64,000 nucleotides of DNA from Chitinophagaceae bacterium 26-R-25 (GCA_029906195.1 JARWSJ010000003.1:1-64000), one strand, 5' to 3'; counted from the first letter of the stretch, positions 18,301 through 27,664 are shown. Program-made: numbers and translations. The notes: a model not told the origin generated them from the sequence alone.

Positions 18301-18779
18301 AAGTGGTTGTTGGCAACAGTCAACCAAAACTATTTGGTGTTTTTGGCGCAAACTACGAATACAAAGGATTTAGCGTTGGTTTCTCCTGCAGATACACTAC
18401 AGGTGGCCAGATCTACAACCAGACACTGGTAGACAAAGTCGAAAACGCTGAAGTCAACTACAATGTTGACAAACGCGCTTACTACGATAGCTGGAAAAAA
18501 CCAGGCGACATAGCATTGTATAAAGGTCTTGGCGTAAACAAAACTTCTACACAGGCATCTTCAAGGTTCGTGCAGGAGTTGAATGAGGTGGATATCGCTT
18601 CTGTTTATGCAGGGTACGATTTCTACAAATTCAAATTCATACAGAAATTGAAAATGCAAAGATTGAGAGTGTTGTTCAACATGAACGATCCTCAGCAATA
18701 CTCTTCTGTGAGAATTGAAAGAGGAACTTCTTATCCTTTTGCACGTAGCTGCTCATTCACAGTGTACGCTAACTTTTAA
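15390..18779 (+). CDS. SusC/RagA TonB-dependent transporter with STN signalling domain
   Basis: Outer-membrane transporter that imports an oligomeric nutrient with the SusD lid. The protein has 1129 residues. A long signal region ends near ATVCAQS (about 45). An STN domain (about 50-120, MPLKEVFTSIKKQTGYNFF) should contact FecR. A carboxypeptidase-like barrel-associated domain follows (about 140-225, PVSGTIYNGEGLPLQGATV), then the plug (about 235-350, with PNMQIRGTSTF and AIYGSKAANGVVVIET), then the barrel, ending in SFTVYANF with terminal Phe. The plug-barrel sequence is RagA-like rather than that of a starch transporter, but the ligand cannot be read from it. The SusD gene starts 22 bases later. 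Confidence 0.95.
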   Translation: MQKTGRRHKAAAWTRSCLPQTFLYTKLTLLSLAVTFLAAATVCAQSVTLSAKNMPLKEVFTSIKKQTGYNFFGRTELFKNAKPVNVSVREMPLSQALTMVLADQPIQYRINGTDIILSHKEAVAPQSPAQLTADTSAPRTFPVSGTIYNGEGLPLQGATVTLKGTNTTAASNTKGRFVINGALDDVLVITYVGYSTAQVTVASAAPVNVTMNLDDKRMNDVVVTGIFNRKAESFTGSSTKITRQELLNAGTTNVFQSLRAIEPTLKITDDFVNGSDPNKMPNMQIRGTSTFPDVTKQYTTDPNMPLFIVDGFESTVQKVYDLDINRIETVTILKDAAAKAIYGSKAANGVVVIETVKVKPGELRIDYTGTINVEMPDLSSYNLANATEKLALEKQVGAYNPPSNIPYFGLSKDSLYNSNWNQIQNGVNTDWLAQPVKTAIGYKHTLNMEVGNEALRAGFTLFTGNNPGVMKGSGRENYGGAMTLIYRYKKINFRNVLQYTSVKATNSPYGDFAQYAKLNPYWKPYNDDGTVNMVLGLGPVYSGSVYNPLYNVPYMKSTSQYTDLTNNTYLDYIFNSNLKLTARIGFTNTVNGSDLFYSSKHTMFLGYADSSFFTKGSYTKGNGKISAVSGDLNLNYNKSFGRHNVFANAGAIIRDDKSENFLYTAVGFPNDKMDNIMFANQYAINGKPSGSESHSREIGFLAAGNYSFSDKYFADLSIRTSASSQFGSNNPWGSFWSAGIGWNVHKEKFFAGMTNVIKQLKLRSSVGYTGSQNFDSYQAMSLYSYYTNASYQGQVGTYLNGLANENLKWQQRYDFNVGFDMNILDKLTLRFDHYRSTTNNLLTDITTPPSMGFASYKENLGQLLNVGYEFKANYRCFVNPATRSSLNVYVSGASNKNTIQKISNSLQSLSKVMDDSSAKKATNKPLVRFQEGQSLDAIWAVKSNGIDPATGKEIFVKADGTVTDTWDVNDKVVVGNSQPKLFGVFGANYEYKGFSVGFSCRYTTGGQIYNQTLVDKVENAEVNYNVDKRAYYDSWKKPGDIALYKGLGVNKTSTQASSRFVQELNEVDIASVYAGYDFYKFKFIQKLKMQRLRVLFNMNDPQQYSSVRIERGTSYPFARSCSFTVYANF

Positions 18780-18801
18780 TTAACCAACTAGCTATTTTAA
18801 A

Positions 18802-20343
18802 ATGAAACGATTCAAATTCATAATAATATTTTCCGCCGTTGTTTTAGTTACGGCAACGTCCTGTAAAAAATGGCTGGATGTACAGCCAAAGACAAAGATT
18901 AAATCGGAGGACCTCCTCAGAACTGAGCAGGGGTATAAAGACGCGCTGATAGGTGCGTACACGATGATGACACCTGAATCGCTCTATGGCCGCGAATTAT
19001 CTTTTGGATTTTTTGATGCATTGGCGAAAGAGTATGAATCATCGTCAAATGCATATCTGGATCTTGTTAACGGAACCAGCAATGCGAATATCTATAAGCT
19101 TACAACTGTAAGGCCGAGAATAGACCAGTTCTGGGGCGGATTGTATAACATCAACGCCAATGTTAACAACATCCTTGGCAACATTGATGCCGATTCAGCC
19201 ATTTTTACCGGCAACAATTACTCTATCGTTAAAGGGGAAGCACTTGCTTTAAGAGCGTTTCTTCACCTTGAATTGTTTAAGATGTTTGCATTAAACGATT
19301 CGTTGAGCTTGACGCAGCCTGCTATCCCTTATGTGAAAACACTTTCAACCAGCGTTACCAAGGCTTCCACCGGGAATCAGGTATTAGGCTATATTATCCA
19401 GGATTTGCAAGATGCGGCAACCTATTTGCAAAAAGATCCGATCATCATGGGACAAAAAAAATCATCCGATGTGTTCCTGAACGATCGTAATCTTCGTCTT
19501 AACTATTATGCAGTGAAAGGATTGCAGGCACGTACCTACATGTGGAAAAAAGATTATGTAAATGCTTTGGCCGCAGCGCAGGCAGTAATGTCCGCTGGTG
19601 ATCAGATTTTCCCTTGGGTAAATTCTGCGAATTTAATTTCCAGTGATAATAAGAACATAGACTATACTTTCTCAACAGAGCATTTGTTTGCATTGAACGT
19701 GTTCAATTTGCAAACGATTTCAAACAACTGGTTCATTTCTGCACTTACCACCGGTAACCAATTAACAAGAAAAGGACGCACCCAATCAGGCTCTTCTATC
19801 ACTTATTACTATGAAGGCTTTTTCGAAAATACAGCCATCAATAGTACGGGCGCGTCAGATTATCGTTTAGTAAGACTTGCTGATCCAAATATAGTGCCCC
19901 CAGATGCTTCAAGCAATTACTATGTGTCAAAGAAATACTATCAGCCTACAGGTTATAATTCAAACTATGCGGTGCGCATTCCCATGCTTCGTCGTTCAGA
20001 AATGAACTACATCGCTGCTGAGTGTATTTTAAATTCACAGGGAGACTATCCAACTGCTATTGGTTATTTGAATGAGGTACGCAGACACAGAGGTATTTCC
20101 AATGATCTTGCAAGCACCCTGACTCCAACTACATTACGTACAGAAATTACGAAAGAATACTACAAAGAATTCCAGGGTGAGGGCCAGTTTTTCTTTTACG
20201 CTAAAAGAAACAGAAGCGTTCCGGTAAACTTCCCAACAGCAGTTAACAGCACAGGTACATGGAGTTACAATACGTTTTATTCGTCACCATCTACTTTTTG
20301 GTTTTTGCCAAAACCGGATAACGAAACTGAATACAACCCGTAA
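18802..20343 (+). CDS. SusD/RagB-family surface lipoprotein
   Basis: Outer-membrane lipoprotein that closes over the SusC barrel and binds the nutrient. The 513 residues start with a lipoprotein signal, VTATSCKKWLDVQPKT, with Cys near residue 21 and the characteristic WLDVxP stretch. The RagB/SusD helical region includes GYKDALIGAYTMM, RPRIDQFWGGLYNINANVNN and KGEALALRAFLHLELFKMF. MLRRSEMNYIAAECILN and the C-terminal FLPKPDNETEYNP are family hallmarks. It directly follows SusC. Ligand is unknown, but neighbouring peptidase and thioredoxin genes favour peptides. Confidence 0.95.
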   Translation: MKRFKFIIIFSAVVLVTATSCKKWLDVQPKTKIKSEDLLRTEQGYKDALIGAYTMMTPESLYGRELSFGFFDALAKEYESSSNAYLDLVNGTSNANIYKLTTVRPRIDQFWGGLYNINANVNNILGNIDADSAIFTGNNYSIVKGEALALRAFLHLELFKMFALNDSLSLTQPAIPYVKTLSTSVTKASTGNQVLGYIIQDLQDAATYLQKDPIIMGQKKSSDVFLNDRNLRLNYYAVKGLQARTYMWKKDYVNALAAAQAVMSAGDQIFPWVNSANLISSDNKNIDYTFSTEHLFALNVFNLQTISNNWFISALTTGNQLTRKGRTQSGSSITYYYEGFFENTAINSTGASDYRLVRLADPNIVPPDASSNYYVSKKYYQPTGYNSNYAVRIPMLRRSEMNYIAAECILNSQGDYPTAIGYLNEVRRHRGISNDLASTLTPTTLRTEITKEYYKEFQGEGQFFFYAKRNRSVPVNFPTAVNSTGTWSYNTFYSSPSTFWFLPKPDNETEYNP

Positions 20344-20382
20344 CAAGTAACAACCTCATTTCACTTCATTAAAAGTAAAAAA

Positions 20383-21132
20383 ATGAAAGCAGTAATATAC
20401 ATCGCAGGTGCATTTGTAGCAGGGATTTTGCTATTCACCGCCTGCAAAAAAAGCAACATTGAAACCTATCAACAGGATGCTCGTGTATACTTCCGTATCC
20501 CGGGTGAATTTGATAAAACTGTAACAAGAGATTCTCTTATATACTCATTTCCTTTTCATCCGAATGTTACCACTCAGGATACACTTTGGTTTGAAGCAAA
20601 CGTGATGGGAAACGCAGCATCTACAGACAGAGAAATTGGCATTACTGTAGTTACGGACAGTTCAAACGCGAAAGAGAATGTAGACTTTAAAATTGCCAGC
20701 AACATAATGCCTGCCGGAGCATTCAAAGTAAACATCCCTATCGTTATTTACAAAAAAGCGGTGGTGACAGATTCAGTTTTACGATTGCAACTTGCTGTGA
20801 CCGAGAACGCCAACTTCAAGCTTGGCTATTCAGGAAAAAACAAGGCAGTTTTTCTTTGGGGATATAAATACCTGAAGCCAGATAATTATGATAATTCAAA
20901 CTATGCATCGGCTTTTGGTACTCCTTTTTCAAGAGTGCGTACTCAATTCATTCTTGATTCATGCCACATCACCAGCTTTCCAGATCCGAACAATCGCGCT
21001 TTGATGGGATACTATAACCAGATTATACGAAACGCCTTAACCAACTACAACAGAACGCACACTCCGGCTTTAAAAGATGAGAATGGTGTCCAGTTGTTCT
21101 TTGGTGTATTTGGAGGACCGGGACTTGGTTAG
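20383..21132 (+). CDS. DUF4843-like lipoprotein
   Basis: Lipoprotein with no known activity, usually found directly after susCD genes in peptide-type loci of Bacteroidota. The signal GILLFTACKKSN places the lipidated Cys near residue 21. The body has DARVYFRIPG early, TVTRDSLIYSFPFHP, and ENVDFKIASNIMPAG, a DUF4843-type pattern resembling an Ig-like beta domain. The 249 residues are typical. It probably sits on the cell surface with SusD as an accessory ligand-binding subunit; that role is inference. Spacing of 39 bases to SusD suggests the same transcript. Confidence 0.78.
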   Translation: MKAVIYIAGAFVAGILLFTACKKSNIETYQQDARVYFRIPGEFDKTVTRDSLIYSFPFHPNVTTQDTLWFEANVMGNAASTDREIGITVVTDSSNAKENVDFKIASNIMPAGAFKVNIPIVIYKKAVVTDSVLRLQLAVTENANFKLGYSGKNKAVFLWGYKYLKPDNYDNSNYASAFGTPFSRVRTQFILDSCHITSFPDPNNRALMGYYNQIIRNALTNYNRTHTPALKDENGVQLFFGVFGGPGLG

Positions 21133-21202
21133 TGAAAAATTAAACGCATTGCCCAAGACAAATGCAATGCAGTATTTAATTATAAAATGATAAAAGAGAC
21201 TC

Positions 21203-22840
21203 ATGAAAAAAATTAAGTTAATTATACTATTTTCTTTAACCGCCCTTGCGTTTACAGCCTGTTTTAAGGATAAAGGGAATTATGACTACAAAAATCTGAA
21301 CACCACTTTTGTGGATGCTTCAAAATTTGCATCACAAATTGTTGTGAGGCAAAATGACACATGCTTTGTTACGCCGGCTTTTGTGAAAGGAATAGATCCT
21401 TCTAAACTGACATACGAATGGAGACTCACAAAGTCCGAATCTGTTCCGGGTATCTCAGGGAAATTCATTGACACTGTTTTGAGCAACGCTCAAAATTTGT
21501 CTTCAAAAATGTACTTCAGCCCCGGCACTTATGTGCTAAGATTGCACGTTTCTGACCCAGCTAATGGAAACGTAACGCAAATAATCAACACGCCTTTTAC
21601 GGTAAGTTCATTTGCTATGTCGGGTCTTATGTTGTTGCATGGAGATGCCACATCCTGCGATGTCAGCATTATTGTAAACAACAAATTAAACACAGTCGTG
21701 CCAGCAGGCGTGGATTCAATTCAAAGAAATATCTTCTCACTGGTTAACGGCAAAAAAATTGAAGGCGAGGCGAGGTCAGTAAACTTTATGAATCACGGTT
21801 CTAGTGGTTCAGATAGTAAAGTGTACGTATTTACCTATCCTAACGGCGGATACAGAACGGAGTTCGGCAATTTGCAAATTCAGGCTCCATATGCGAGCTT
21901 CTTTAGCCAGGCTCCTTCTGCGGTAGGTTTTCAGGCATATGGAACACAAGGTGCCAATGAACTTTTGATTAACAACTCAGGCGTATATTACCAGGGGCAA
22001 GTGAATCCGGTAGGCTTTATGCCATTTGGCGTACAGAGTTTCCTAACTGTATCTCCGTGGACCTATGTAGCATCTCCTTATGTTGCAATGGATATCGATA
22101 ATCTGACAGCTGCAAATGCCTCTTATGCAGGCGTGTTCTTTAATACAAATGCAAGATCATTTTACCTTGCCAACAATACTAACACAGTAGCTACATTTTC
22201 TGGTACTGCTCCTGTAGGCGGTTTTAGTTTATCGTCTAACGGCAAGTTTATGGAGTACGCAGAGCAGGGTTACAGCCCAAGCCGTCTTAGCCCATACTAT
22301 TCAAAATACTGGTATTGTGTAATGTCAGACCCGAACTTCACAAGCCCTATCACAGCGAAAGCGGGAACACGCAGAGTGTATATCGTCGATTTGGGAAGAA
22401 TTCCGGATCCAAATTTTCCTACAGACAATACCAAATCGCTCACTCTTGCCAGCAACCAGCGAGGTATCATAGTAGATTCTATTTCTTTGCTTTCGCCACA
22501 AATAGCAGATGCTAAAAGTTTCGCATTCGGTAACAAAGGAGATGTAATGTATTACGCTGATAGTTCAAAAATCTACATCAGCAACAACTATAAAACATCT
22601 AACCTTTACTACGACATTACCACTGATTATCCAGGCAACTCTATAACGTCCATGCAGGTATTTAAGGTAAAAGATCATCCTAATGATGGACAGCTCTTAT
22701 ATGTTGCCCTTTATGATGGAACGCAAAGTACGTTGTTGCAAATACCTATCAATGGTATTAACGGAGCAATGACTGGTTCTGTAACTGCCTACACGGGCAT
22801 TGCAGGAAAAATTTCAGCTATGAATTATAAACCGTTTTAG
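21203..22840 (+). CDS. PKD-like-family surface lipoprotein
   Basis: Predicted surface lipoprotein of 545 residues, third accessory protein of the locus. The lipobox is ALAFTACFKDKGNYDY; this Cys-F-K-D-KGNYDY start is characteristic of the PKD-like lipoproteins found with susCD and DUF4843 genes. An Ig/PKD-like segment (about 45-135, KLTYEWRLTKSE and GTYVLRLHVSD) is followed by a large region resembling a beta-propeller, with repeated KSLTLASNQRG, VMYYADSSKIYIS and LLYVALYDGTQS. The function is probably ligand binding or scaffolding; no catalytic motif is seen. A repeat-arm hairpin follows its stop. Confidence 0.75.
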   Translation: MKKIKLIILFSLTALAFTACFKDKGNYDYKNLNTTFVDASKFASQIVVRQNDTCFVTPAFVKGIDPSKLTYEWRLTKSESVPGISGKFIDTVLSNAQNLSSKMYFSPGTYVLRLHVSDPANGNVTQIINTPFTVSSFAMSGLMLLHGDATSCDVSIIVNNKLNTVVPAGVDSIQRNIFSLVNGKKIEGEARSVNFMNHGSSGSDSKVYVFTYPNGGYRTEFGNLQIQAPYASFFSQAPSAVGFQAYGTQGANELLINNSGVYYQGQVNPVGFMPFGVQSFLTVSPWTYVASPYVAMDIDNLTAANASYAGVFFNTNARSFYLANNTNTVATFSGTAPVGGFSLSSNGKFMEYAEQGYSPSRLSPYYSKYWYCVMSDPNFTSPITAKAGTRRVYIVDLGRIPDPNFPTDNTKSLTLASNQRGIIVDSISLLSPQIADAKSFAFGNKGDVMYYADSSKIYISNNYKTSNLYYDITTDYPGNSITSMQVFKVKDHPNDGQLLYVALYDGTQSTLLQIPINGINGAMTGSVTAYTGIAGKISAMNYKPF

Positions 22841-22842
22841 TA

Positions 22843-22966
22843 CCAATTAAGAATTAGGAATTAAGAATTAAGAATTGTTCATGTGTATCAGCCCTACCCA
22901 AGGCCTTGTTTAATAAGGAATGCTACACTTGCAGAATTCTTAATTCTTAATTCCTAATTCCTAATT
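22843..22966. repeat. AATTCCT/AATTCTT-word inverted repeat
   Basis: CCAATTAAGAATTAGGAATT and following words at 22843-22876 pair with AATTCTTAATTCTTAATTCC and following words at 22935-22966 around a 58-base loop. It separates the PKD-like and transglutaminase-fold genes. The same CCTAATTCCTAATT words, one arm only, occur at about 33460-33500. Confidence 0.85.
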
Positions 22967-23001
22967 GCATTCCAGTTTTCTCAACAAACAAAAATGCTTT
23001 T

Positions 23002-24117
23002 ATGAAACTCAAAAAAACATTATCAATTCTCGCTGTTGCCGCGTCGTTGGCCATTTCAGCCTGCTCAAAATCTGGTAGCTCAGCGCCTGATAATAACCAC
23101 CAGGACACCACCCATACAAACAATTTTCCGAAGCCGAAAAGCATCCAGGAAATGTCGGATCTTCTATCTGCTGCTATTAAATTGTTTACACCAACCATTT
23201 ATATGGATCTGTCTGCTATGAATTTATCAGCAGACCAAATAACCGTAACAGGAACTAATGCATTTCAAAATGTAATAAACAAAGACAGTTCTTTGAAATA
23301 TGCGTATACTGTTGTGCAGACTTATAATCAACTCGCTAAGGTTTTGCAGTATGATATCAAATACATGCCATTCAAGCTGGGTATAGATCCAAACACAGTA
23401 CCGGCGGGCACTAAAAAGGTCAACAGCTACAATGATCTGATCACTGCTGTAACAAGCTCGCCATTGGGGCAGGAAATTCCTATTGCCATTACCAACAGAA
23501 CTCTTGACGTTACTACAATGCAGTTGGTTTTGGGAGCTCAAACAGGATATGGTTTTATTGTTTACACGTTTAACGCAGATGCAACTGCAATTACCGCTGC
23601 TGCTTCTCCTAAAGGGCTGCCAAGCTCTCCAACGGATATGAATGATTGTATCACACGCATCAACAGGTGTAAGGATTCTGTTACTCAAATTTTGGCACGT
23701 ATAATAACGCCTGGTATGACAAACGACCAAAAATTTACCGCTATCTATAACTATGTAACACCTACCTCATACGATTACAATTTCAATACCCCTAGTTTGG
23801 ATTTTAACTCTCAGACAGCTTTTGGTGTTTTTGTAAATAGAAAGGCTGTTTGCGGCGGCTATTCATGGGCAGTAAATATGTTGGCAAATGCTGCAGGCAT
23901 TCAGTGCTACAATGTTTCAGGATATGGCAATAATGTGGCACATGCATGGACCAGGGCAAATTACAATGGTGGTTATTACTATTTTGATGCAACATGGGAT
24001 TACTCTTTTACTGCTCCACGCACTTATCAATATTTTTCATTGACCGAAGCCGCTTTGCTCCAAAAAAGTCACACGTGGAACAACACTATGGTGAATGCAT
24101 TGGTAGCTGAAAAATAA
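23002..24117 (+). CDS. Transglutaminase-fold lipoprotein
   Basis: Surface or periplasmic lipoprotein (lipobox SLAISACSKSGSS, Cys near 21) whose C-terminal half is a transglutaminase-like cysteine-peptidase domain. The triad is seen as Cys in AVCGGYSWAVN, His in NVAHAWTRAN and Asp in YYFDATWDYS, in the usual order and spacing. In bacteria such domains often act as peptidases or amidases rather than cross-linkers. The N-terminal half (about 45-230) is not recognised. Co-orientation with the SusCD locus and peptidase genes suggests that it processes captured peptide material; this is inference. Length 371 residues. Confidence 0.85.
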   Translation: MKLKKTLSILAVAASLAISACSKSGSSAPDNNHQDTTHTNNFPKPKSIQEMSDLLSAAIKLFTPTIYMDLSAMNLSADQITVTGTNAFQNVINKDSSLKYAYTVVQTYNQLAKVLQYDIKYMPFKLGIDPNTVPAGTKKVNSYNDLITAVTSSPLGQEIPIAITNRTLDVTTMQLVLGAQTGYGFIVYTFNADATAITAAASPKGLPSSPTDMNDCITRINRCKDSVTQILARIITPGMTNDQKFTAIYNYVTPTSYDYNFNTPSLDFNSQTAFGVFVNRKAVCGGYSWAVNMLANAAGIQCYNVSGYGNNVAHAWTRANYNGGYYYFDATWDYSFTAPRTYQYFSLTEAALLQKSHTWNNTMVNALVAEK

Positions 24118-24210
24118 TTCGTCGATGGGCGAATACGATTCGTCCTGACAACGCCCGAACCCTAACCCCATTGCTCATTCATAAGAAAATTAAACAGTTA
24201 AAAAGACAAG

Positions 24211-25311
24211 ATGATTCAATTTAAATATGTGCTGGCGCTGGCTTTCACTTCCGCAGTTCAGCTGTGCAGTTTTGCAAATGACAATAAATGTACTGTTAGC
24301 GGAAATATTGCCGGCCTGCAGCAAGAGGCTAAAGTTTTTGTGATACGCAGATCAGGGGAACATGGAGCAGATACAGTTGCACGATCAATGACCAAACCGA
24401 ATGGCGACTTCTCATTTGACCTTATGCCCACTTTATTCAACGATGTGTATGAATTAAGGTTTTCAGGCATTCGCTACGATGTTACTTTCATCGCGGAGAA
24501 AGGACATGTAGAAATAAAAGGCAACAAGGATAAATTATATACGGCCACTATAGCCGGTACGCCTGAAAATGATCGCTTCAACCAATATCATGACTTTTAT
24601 CTGCAGCAAACTTTTAAGCGCAATGAAATGGTGATGAGCAGCACGGCTTCGAGAGAAGAAAAAACGGCTCTTTTCAAACAACAGGACGACGATAAAAAAC
24701 ACTATACAGATTCTGTTATCAAAAACTATCCAAGCTCGCTGGTGGCGTTGTATATGGCCAAAGAACCGTTGCCTATGCTGAAGTACCAGGAGATCGACTC
24801 TTTGCTGAAACTTTTCAAACCTTACTTCGCAAATCATAAATACTACCTGGAAATGAAAGAGCGCGCCGATGTACTGCGCAAGGTGGTAAGCGGTGTTGCA
24901 GCTCCAGACTTTAATGTGCAACGACCAGATGGCTCCAAAATCTCTCTTTCTTCTTTTAAAGGTAAATATGTAATGCTTGATTTCTGGGCCTCATGGTGCG
25001 TGCCTTGTCGTGCAGAAAACAAACACAACAAAGCCATTTATGAAAAATTTCATCCCTATGGGTTAGAGATGATCTCTTTCTCATTGGATTCCGATCTGGG
25101 CGCATGGAAAAAAGCCATTGAAAAAGACGGTCTTGTATGGCACAATGCTTCTGATCTCAGAGGAGGCAAATTGTCACCGGTGGCACAAAAATATGGCATC
25201 GACGGCTTGCCTGCAGTATGGATCATCGATCCAAACGGAAAGATAATAGCAGAAGGATTGAAAGGTGAAGCAATAGACAAAATGCTGGAAACCATCTTTA
25301 GTACAAAATAG
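24211..25311 (+). CDS. TlpA-type thioredoxin with DUF4369-like N-domain
   Basis: Secreted thiol-disulfide oxidoreductase, probably tethered to or free in the periplasm. A signal peptide (about 1-22) precedes a beta-rich DUF4369-like domain (about 27-125, CTVSGNIAGLQQ), a helical middle (125-225) and a thioredoxin domain. The active site is WASWCVPCRAE with Cys263 and Cys266. The cis-Pro is in GIDGLPAVWIIDPNGK. The length of 366 is normal for this Bacteroidota type. A paralogue lies on the far side of the S46 peptidase gene. Reduction of disulfides in captured proteins is a plausible role given the peptidase; it could also serve redox homeostasis. Confidence 0.9.
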   Translation: MIQFKYVLALAFTSAVQLCSFANDNKCTVSGNIAGLQQEAKVFVIRRSGEHGADTVARSMTKPNGDFSFDLMPTLFNDVYELRFSGIRYDVTFIAEKGHVEIKGNKDKLYTATIAGTPENDRFNQYHDFYLQQTFKRNEMVMSSTASREEKTALFKQQDDDKKHYTDSVIKNYPSSLVALYMAKEPLPMLKYQEIDSLLKLFKPYFANHKYYLEMKERADVLRKVVSGVAAPDFNVQRPDGSKISLSSFKGKYVMLDFWASWCVPCRAENKHNKAIYEKFHPYGLEMISFSLDSDLGAWKKAIEKDGLVWHNASDLRGGKLSPVAQKYGIDGLPAVWIIDPNGKIIAEGLKGEAIDKMLETIFSTK

Positions 25312-25333
25312 GCAGACGCCCTTGCGGTGTTTT

Positions 25334-25431
25334 AACCACAGAGTAAAGGAGTTTTTTTCACAGAGAGAACAGAGGAGAAGTTCGCAACGCTCCGTTCCTC
25401 CGTGAAAAAAATCTCTGTTGTCTCTGTGGTT
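25334..25431. repeat. Inverted repeat of CACAGAG words
   Basis: AACCACAGAGTAAAGGAG with downstream TTTTTTTCACAGAGAGAAC (25334-25374) pairs imperfectly with CTCCGTGAAAAAAATCTCTG and TTGTCTCTGTGGTT words (25389-25431). It lies between the thioredoxin and S46 peptidase genes. Confidence 0.8.
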
Positions 25432-25510
25432 AAAAAATCTTAGCGAGGTTAGTGTGTTGGTAGTAACCGTTACATGGCACTCTTTTCTTTAACGATTGAA
25501 TTAAATCATA

Positions 25511-27664
25511 ATGATCAATACGAAGCCTCTTTTAAAATGGCTGATGCTCGTTGTTTATCTATTTTCTGTTTCACTTCAGCTACGTGCTGATGATGGCATG
25601 TGGTTGCTGGCACTCTTGAAGCGTTACAATGCACAGGAACTAAAAGCAATGGGTTTAAAAATTCCTGTCGAGCAACTCACTGGAGAGAATGAAGGTGCGC
25701 TAAGTGAAGCCGTGATAGCATTCGACAAAGGATGCACAGGTTCTATTATTTCCAACAATGGATTGATCCTTACCAACTACCATTGCTCTTACAGTGCCAT
25801 CCAGCAATATGTGGGACCGACCAATGATATTTTTCAAACAGGTTTCTGGGCGAAGTCTACACAAGAGGAATTGCCAGTTAGCGGCCTTACCATTACCATC
25901 AACAAAAAAATCCTGGACATTACTGACGAAGTAAAAAGTCAAATGAGCAATGCGACTTCAAGCAATAAGCTCCAGGACGTGATGACCGCAATTACGGAAA
26001 AATATAAAAAACAATATCCGCAATATAAAAGCCAGATCAGGCCTTATAAGAACAACAGTATTTTCATTCTTTATCTCCAACTACAATACAACGACGTACG
26101 AATGGTGGGCGTGGCCCCCAAAAACGTAACAAAGTTTGGTGGAGAAACAGACAACTGGATGTGGCCAAGACAAAGTGCAGACTTCGCTTTCTTCAGAGTG
26201 TATGGAAACAAGAGCGGTGCTCCTGCATCTTATTCACCGGCAAATGTCCCCCTGGCAGTAAAAACATATCTGCACATTTCAAAAGAAGGATACAAGAAAG
26301 GTGATTTCGCAATGTCGATGGGTTACCCGCAACAATCAGATAGAAACGCAACTTCATTTCAGATTGAGGATAAAACACAGGCGTTAAACAATCCATTGAT
26401 TGCTGTTCGCAAGATCCGCCAATCCATTCTGGAGGATGAAATGAGCAAAAGCCCTGAAATTAAACAACTCTATGCAGAAAAGTACTCCACATCTGCCAAC
26501 TATTACAAGAATGCAGTGGGCATGAATTACTGGATCGATAAACTAAACATCGTTTCCAAAAAGGAGGCTTTTCAAAATCAATGGATGAACTGGGTGATGC
26601 AGGATGATAGCAAAAAAGCATCTTATGCCAACACATTGCATGACCTGAAAACTGCATTGGATGCGAACTCAAGCATAAAAAGAGCACAGACATATTATTC
26701 TGAAAGTTTTTCAAACGCTTGTGAAGTCATTCAATACATTGGAGCATTTGGCGGTTCACTGAAAAACTATGCAGCAGAATTTAAAAAGAACCCTTCTGTA
26801 TCAAAGAATAATTTAACCAATGCAGCGCATTACTACAAAGGTTTTAATATCTCCGTCGATAAACGTGTGACCAAAGAAATATTAAAGCTGTTAAAAGATA
26901 GCTTGCCTGCTGAATTCCTACCAAGCATATTTGCTACAAAAAATCTCCAGTCGGCTCAGGCAATTGACCAATATGTTGACGATGTGTTCAACACTTCTGT
27001 GTTTGCTAATGGGGACAAATTGCAGAATTGGCTGAAGAACCCGACAGGAACATTGGAAAATGATCCGGGTATGCAGTTGTATAATTCCATTCATGAAAAG
27101 GACTGGCAAATATTCAAAACCTGCCAGGCCAACGCCGACAAGAGTCGCCGGTTTATTTACTCCTACTACAACAGCGTTTCTGAGTTTAAAAACAACGACT
27201 ACTATCCTGACGCGGACAGAACAGAACGACTGTCGTTTGGCACTATTTCAGACCTGCAGGTAGATGGAAAAACGATCCCCTATCAAACCACGCTGAATAG
27301 CCTGATAGCTAAAGCTGATAATACAAACATCAAAGACTATCAATTAAACAGCAGGCTAAAAGAACTCTGGCAAAAGAAAGACTTTGGAACGTTTGGCAGC
27401 AATAACGACATGCCTGTTTGCTTTATCACAAACGGCGATGTAACGGGCGGCAACTCGGGAAGCCCAATGATGAACGGCGAAGGCAAACTCATCGGTCTTG
27501 TCTTCGACTGCAACTGGGAGTCCATGACAAGAGAGTTTAACTACGAACAAGATCTTCACAAAGTCATTTGTGTAGATGTTCGCTACTTGTTGCTGATCAC
27601 ACAAAAGTTTTCCGGATCAGACAGAATTATAAACGAAATCGAAAAAGCTAATCAAGCAAGTTGA
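25511..27664 (+). CDS. S46-family dipeptidyl peptidase (DPP7/DPP11-like)
   Basis: Periplasmic exopeptidase that releases N-terminal dipeptides from imported oligopeptides. The 717 residues fit the family. A signal peptide ends near SLQLRADD. The serine triad is complete: His91 in LTNYHCSY, Asp224 in MWPRQSADFAFFRVY and Ser649 in TGGNSGSPMM. The conserved WMWPRH has Gln for His. The residue 18 after the catalytic Ser, Gly in DPP7 (FDGNWE) and Arg in DPP11, is Cys667 here (VFDCNWESM), so P1 preference is uncertain; an acidic preference is unlikely without Arg. Flanked by two TlpA genes, it fits a peptide-foraging locus. Confidence 0.92.
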   Translation: MINTKPLLKWLMLVVYLFSVSLQLRADDGMWLLALLKRYNAQELKAMGLKIPVEQLTGENEGALSEAVIAFDKGCTGSIISNNGLILTNYHCSYSAIQQYVGPTNDIFQTGFWAKSTQEELPVSGLTITINKKILDITDEVKSQMSNATSSNKLQDVMTAITEKYKKQYPQYKSQIRPYKNNSIFILYLQLQYNDVRMVGVAPKNVTKFGGETDNWMWPRQSADFAFFRVYGNKSGAPASYSPANVPLAVKTYLHISKEGYKKGDFAMSMGYPQQSDRNATSFQIEDKTQALNNPLIAVRKIRQSILEDEMSKSPEIKQLYAEKYSTSANYYKNAVGMNYWIDKLNIVSKKEAFQNQWMNWVMQDDSKKASYANTLHDLKTALDANSSIKRAQTYYSESFSNACEVIQYIGAFGGSLKNYAAEFKKNPSVSKNNLTNAAHYYKGFNISVDKRVTKEILKLLKDSLPAEFLPSIFATKNLQSAQAIDQYVDDVFNTSVFANGDKLQNWLKNPTGTLENDPGMQLYNSIHEKDWQIFKTCQANADKSRRFIYSYYNSVSEFKNNDYYPDADRTERLSFGTISDLQVDGKTIPYQTTLNSLIAKADNTNIKDYQLNSRLKELWQKKDFGTFGSNNDMPVCFITNGDVTGGNSGSPMMNGEGKLIGLVFDCNWESMTREFNYEQDLHKVICVDVRYLLLITQKFSGSDRIINEIEKANQAS

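Noticed and set aside
23227-23730. Minus-strand ORF of 167 codons
   Set aside because: Antisense shadow of the transglutaminase-fold gene, which has a clear triad.
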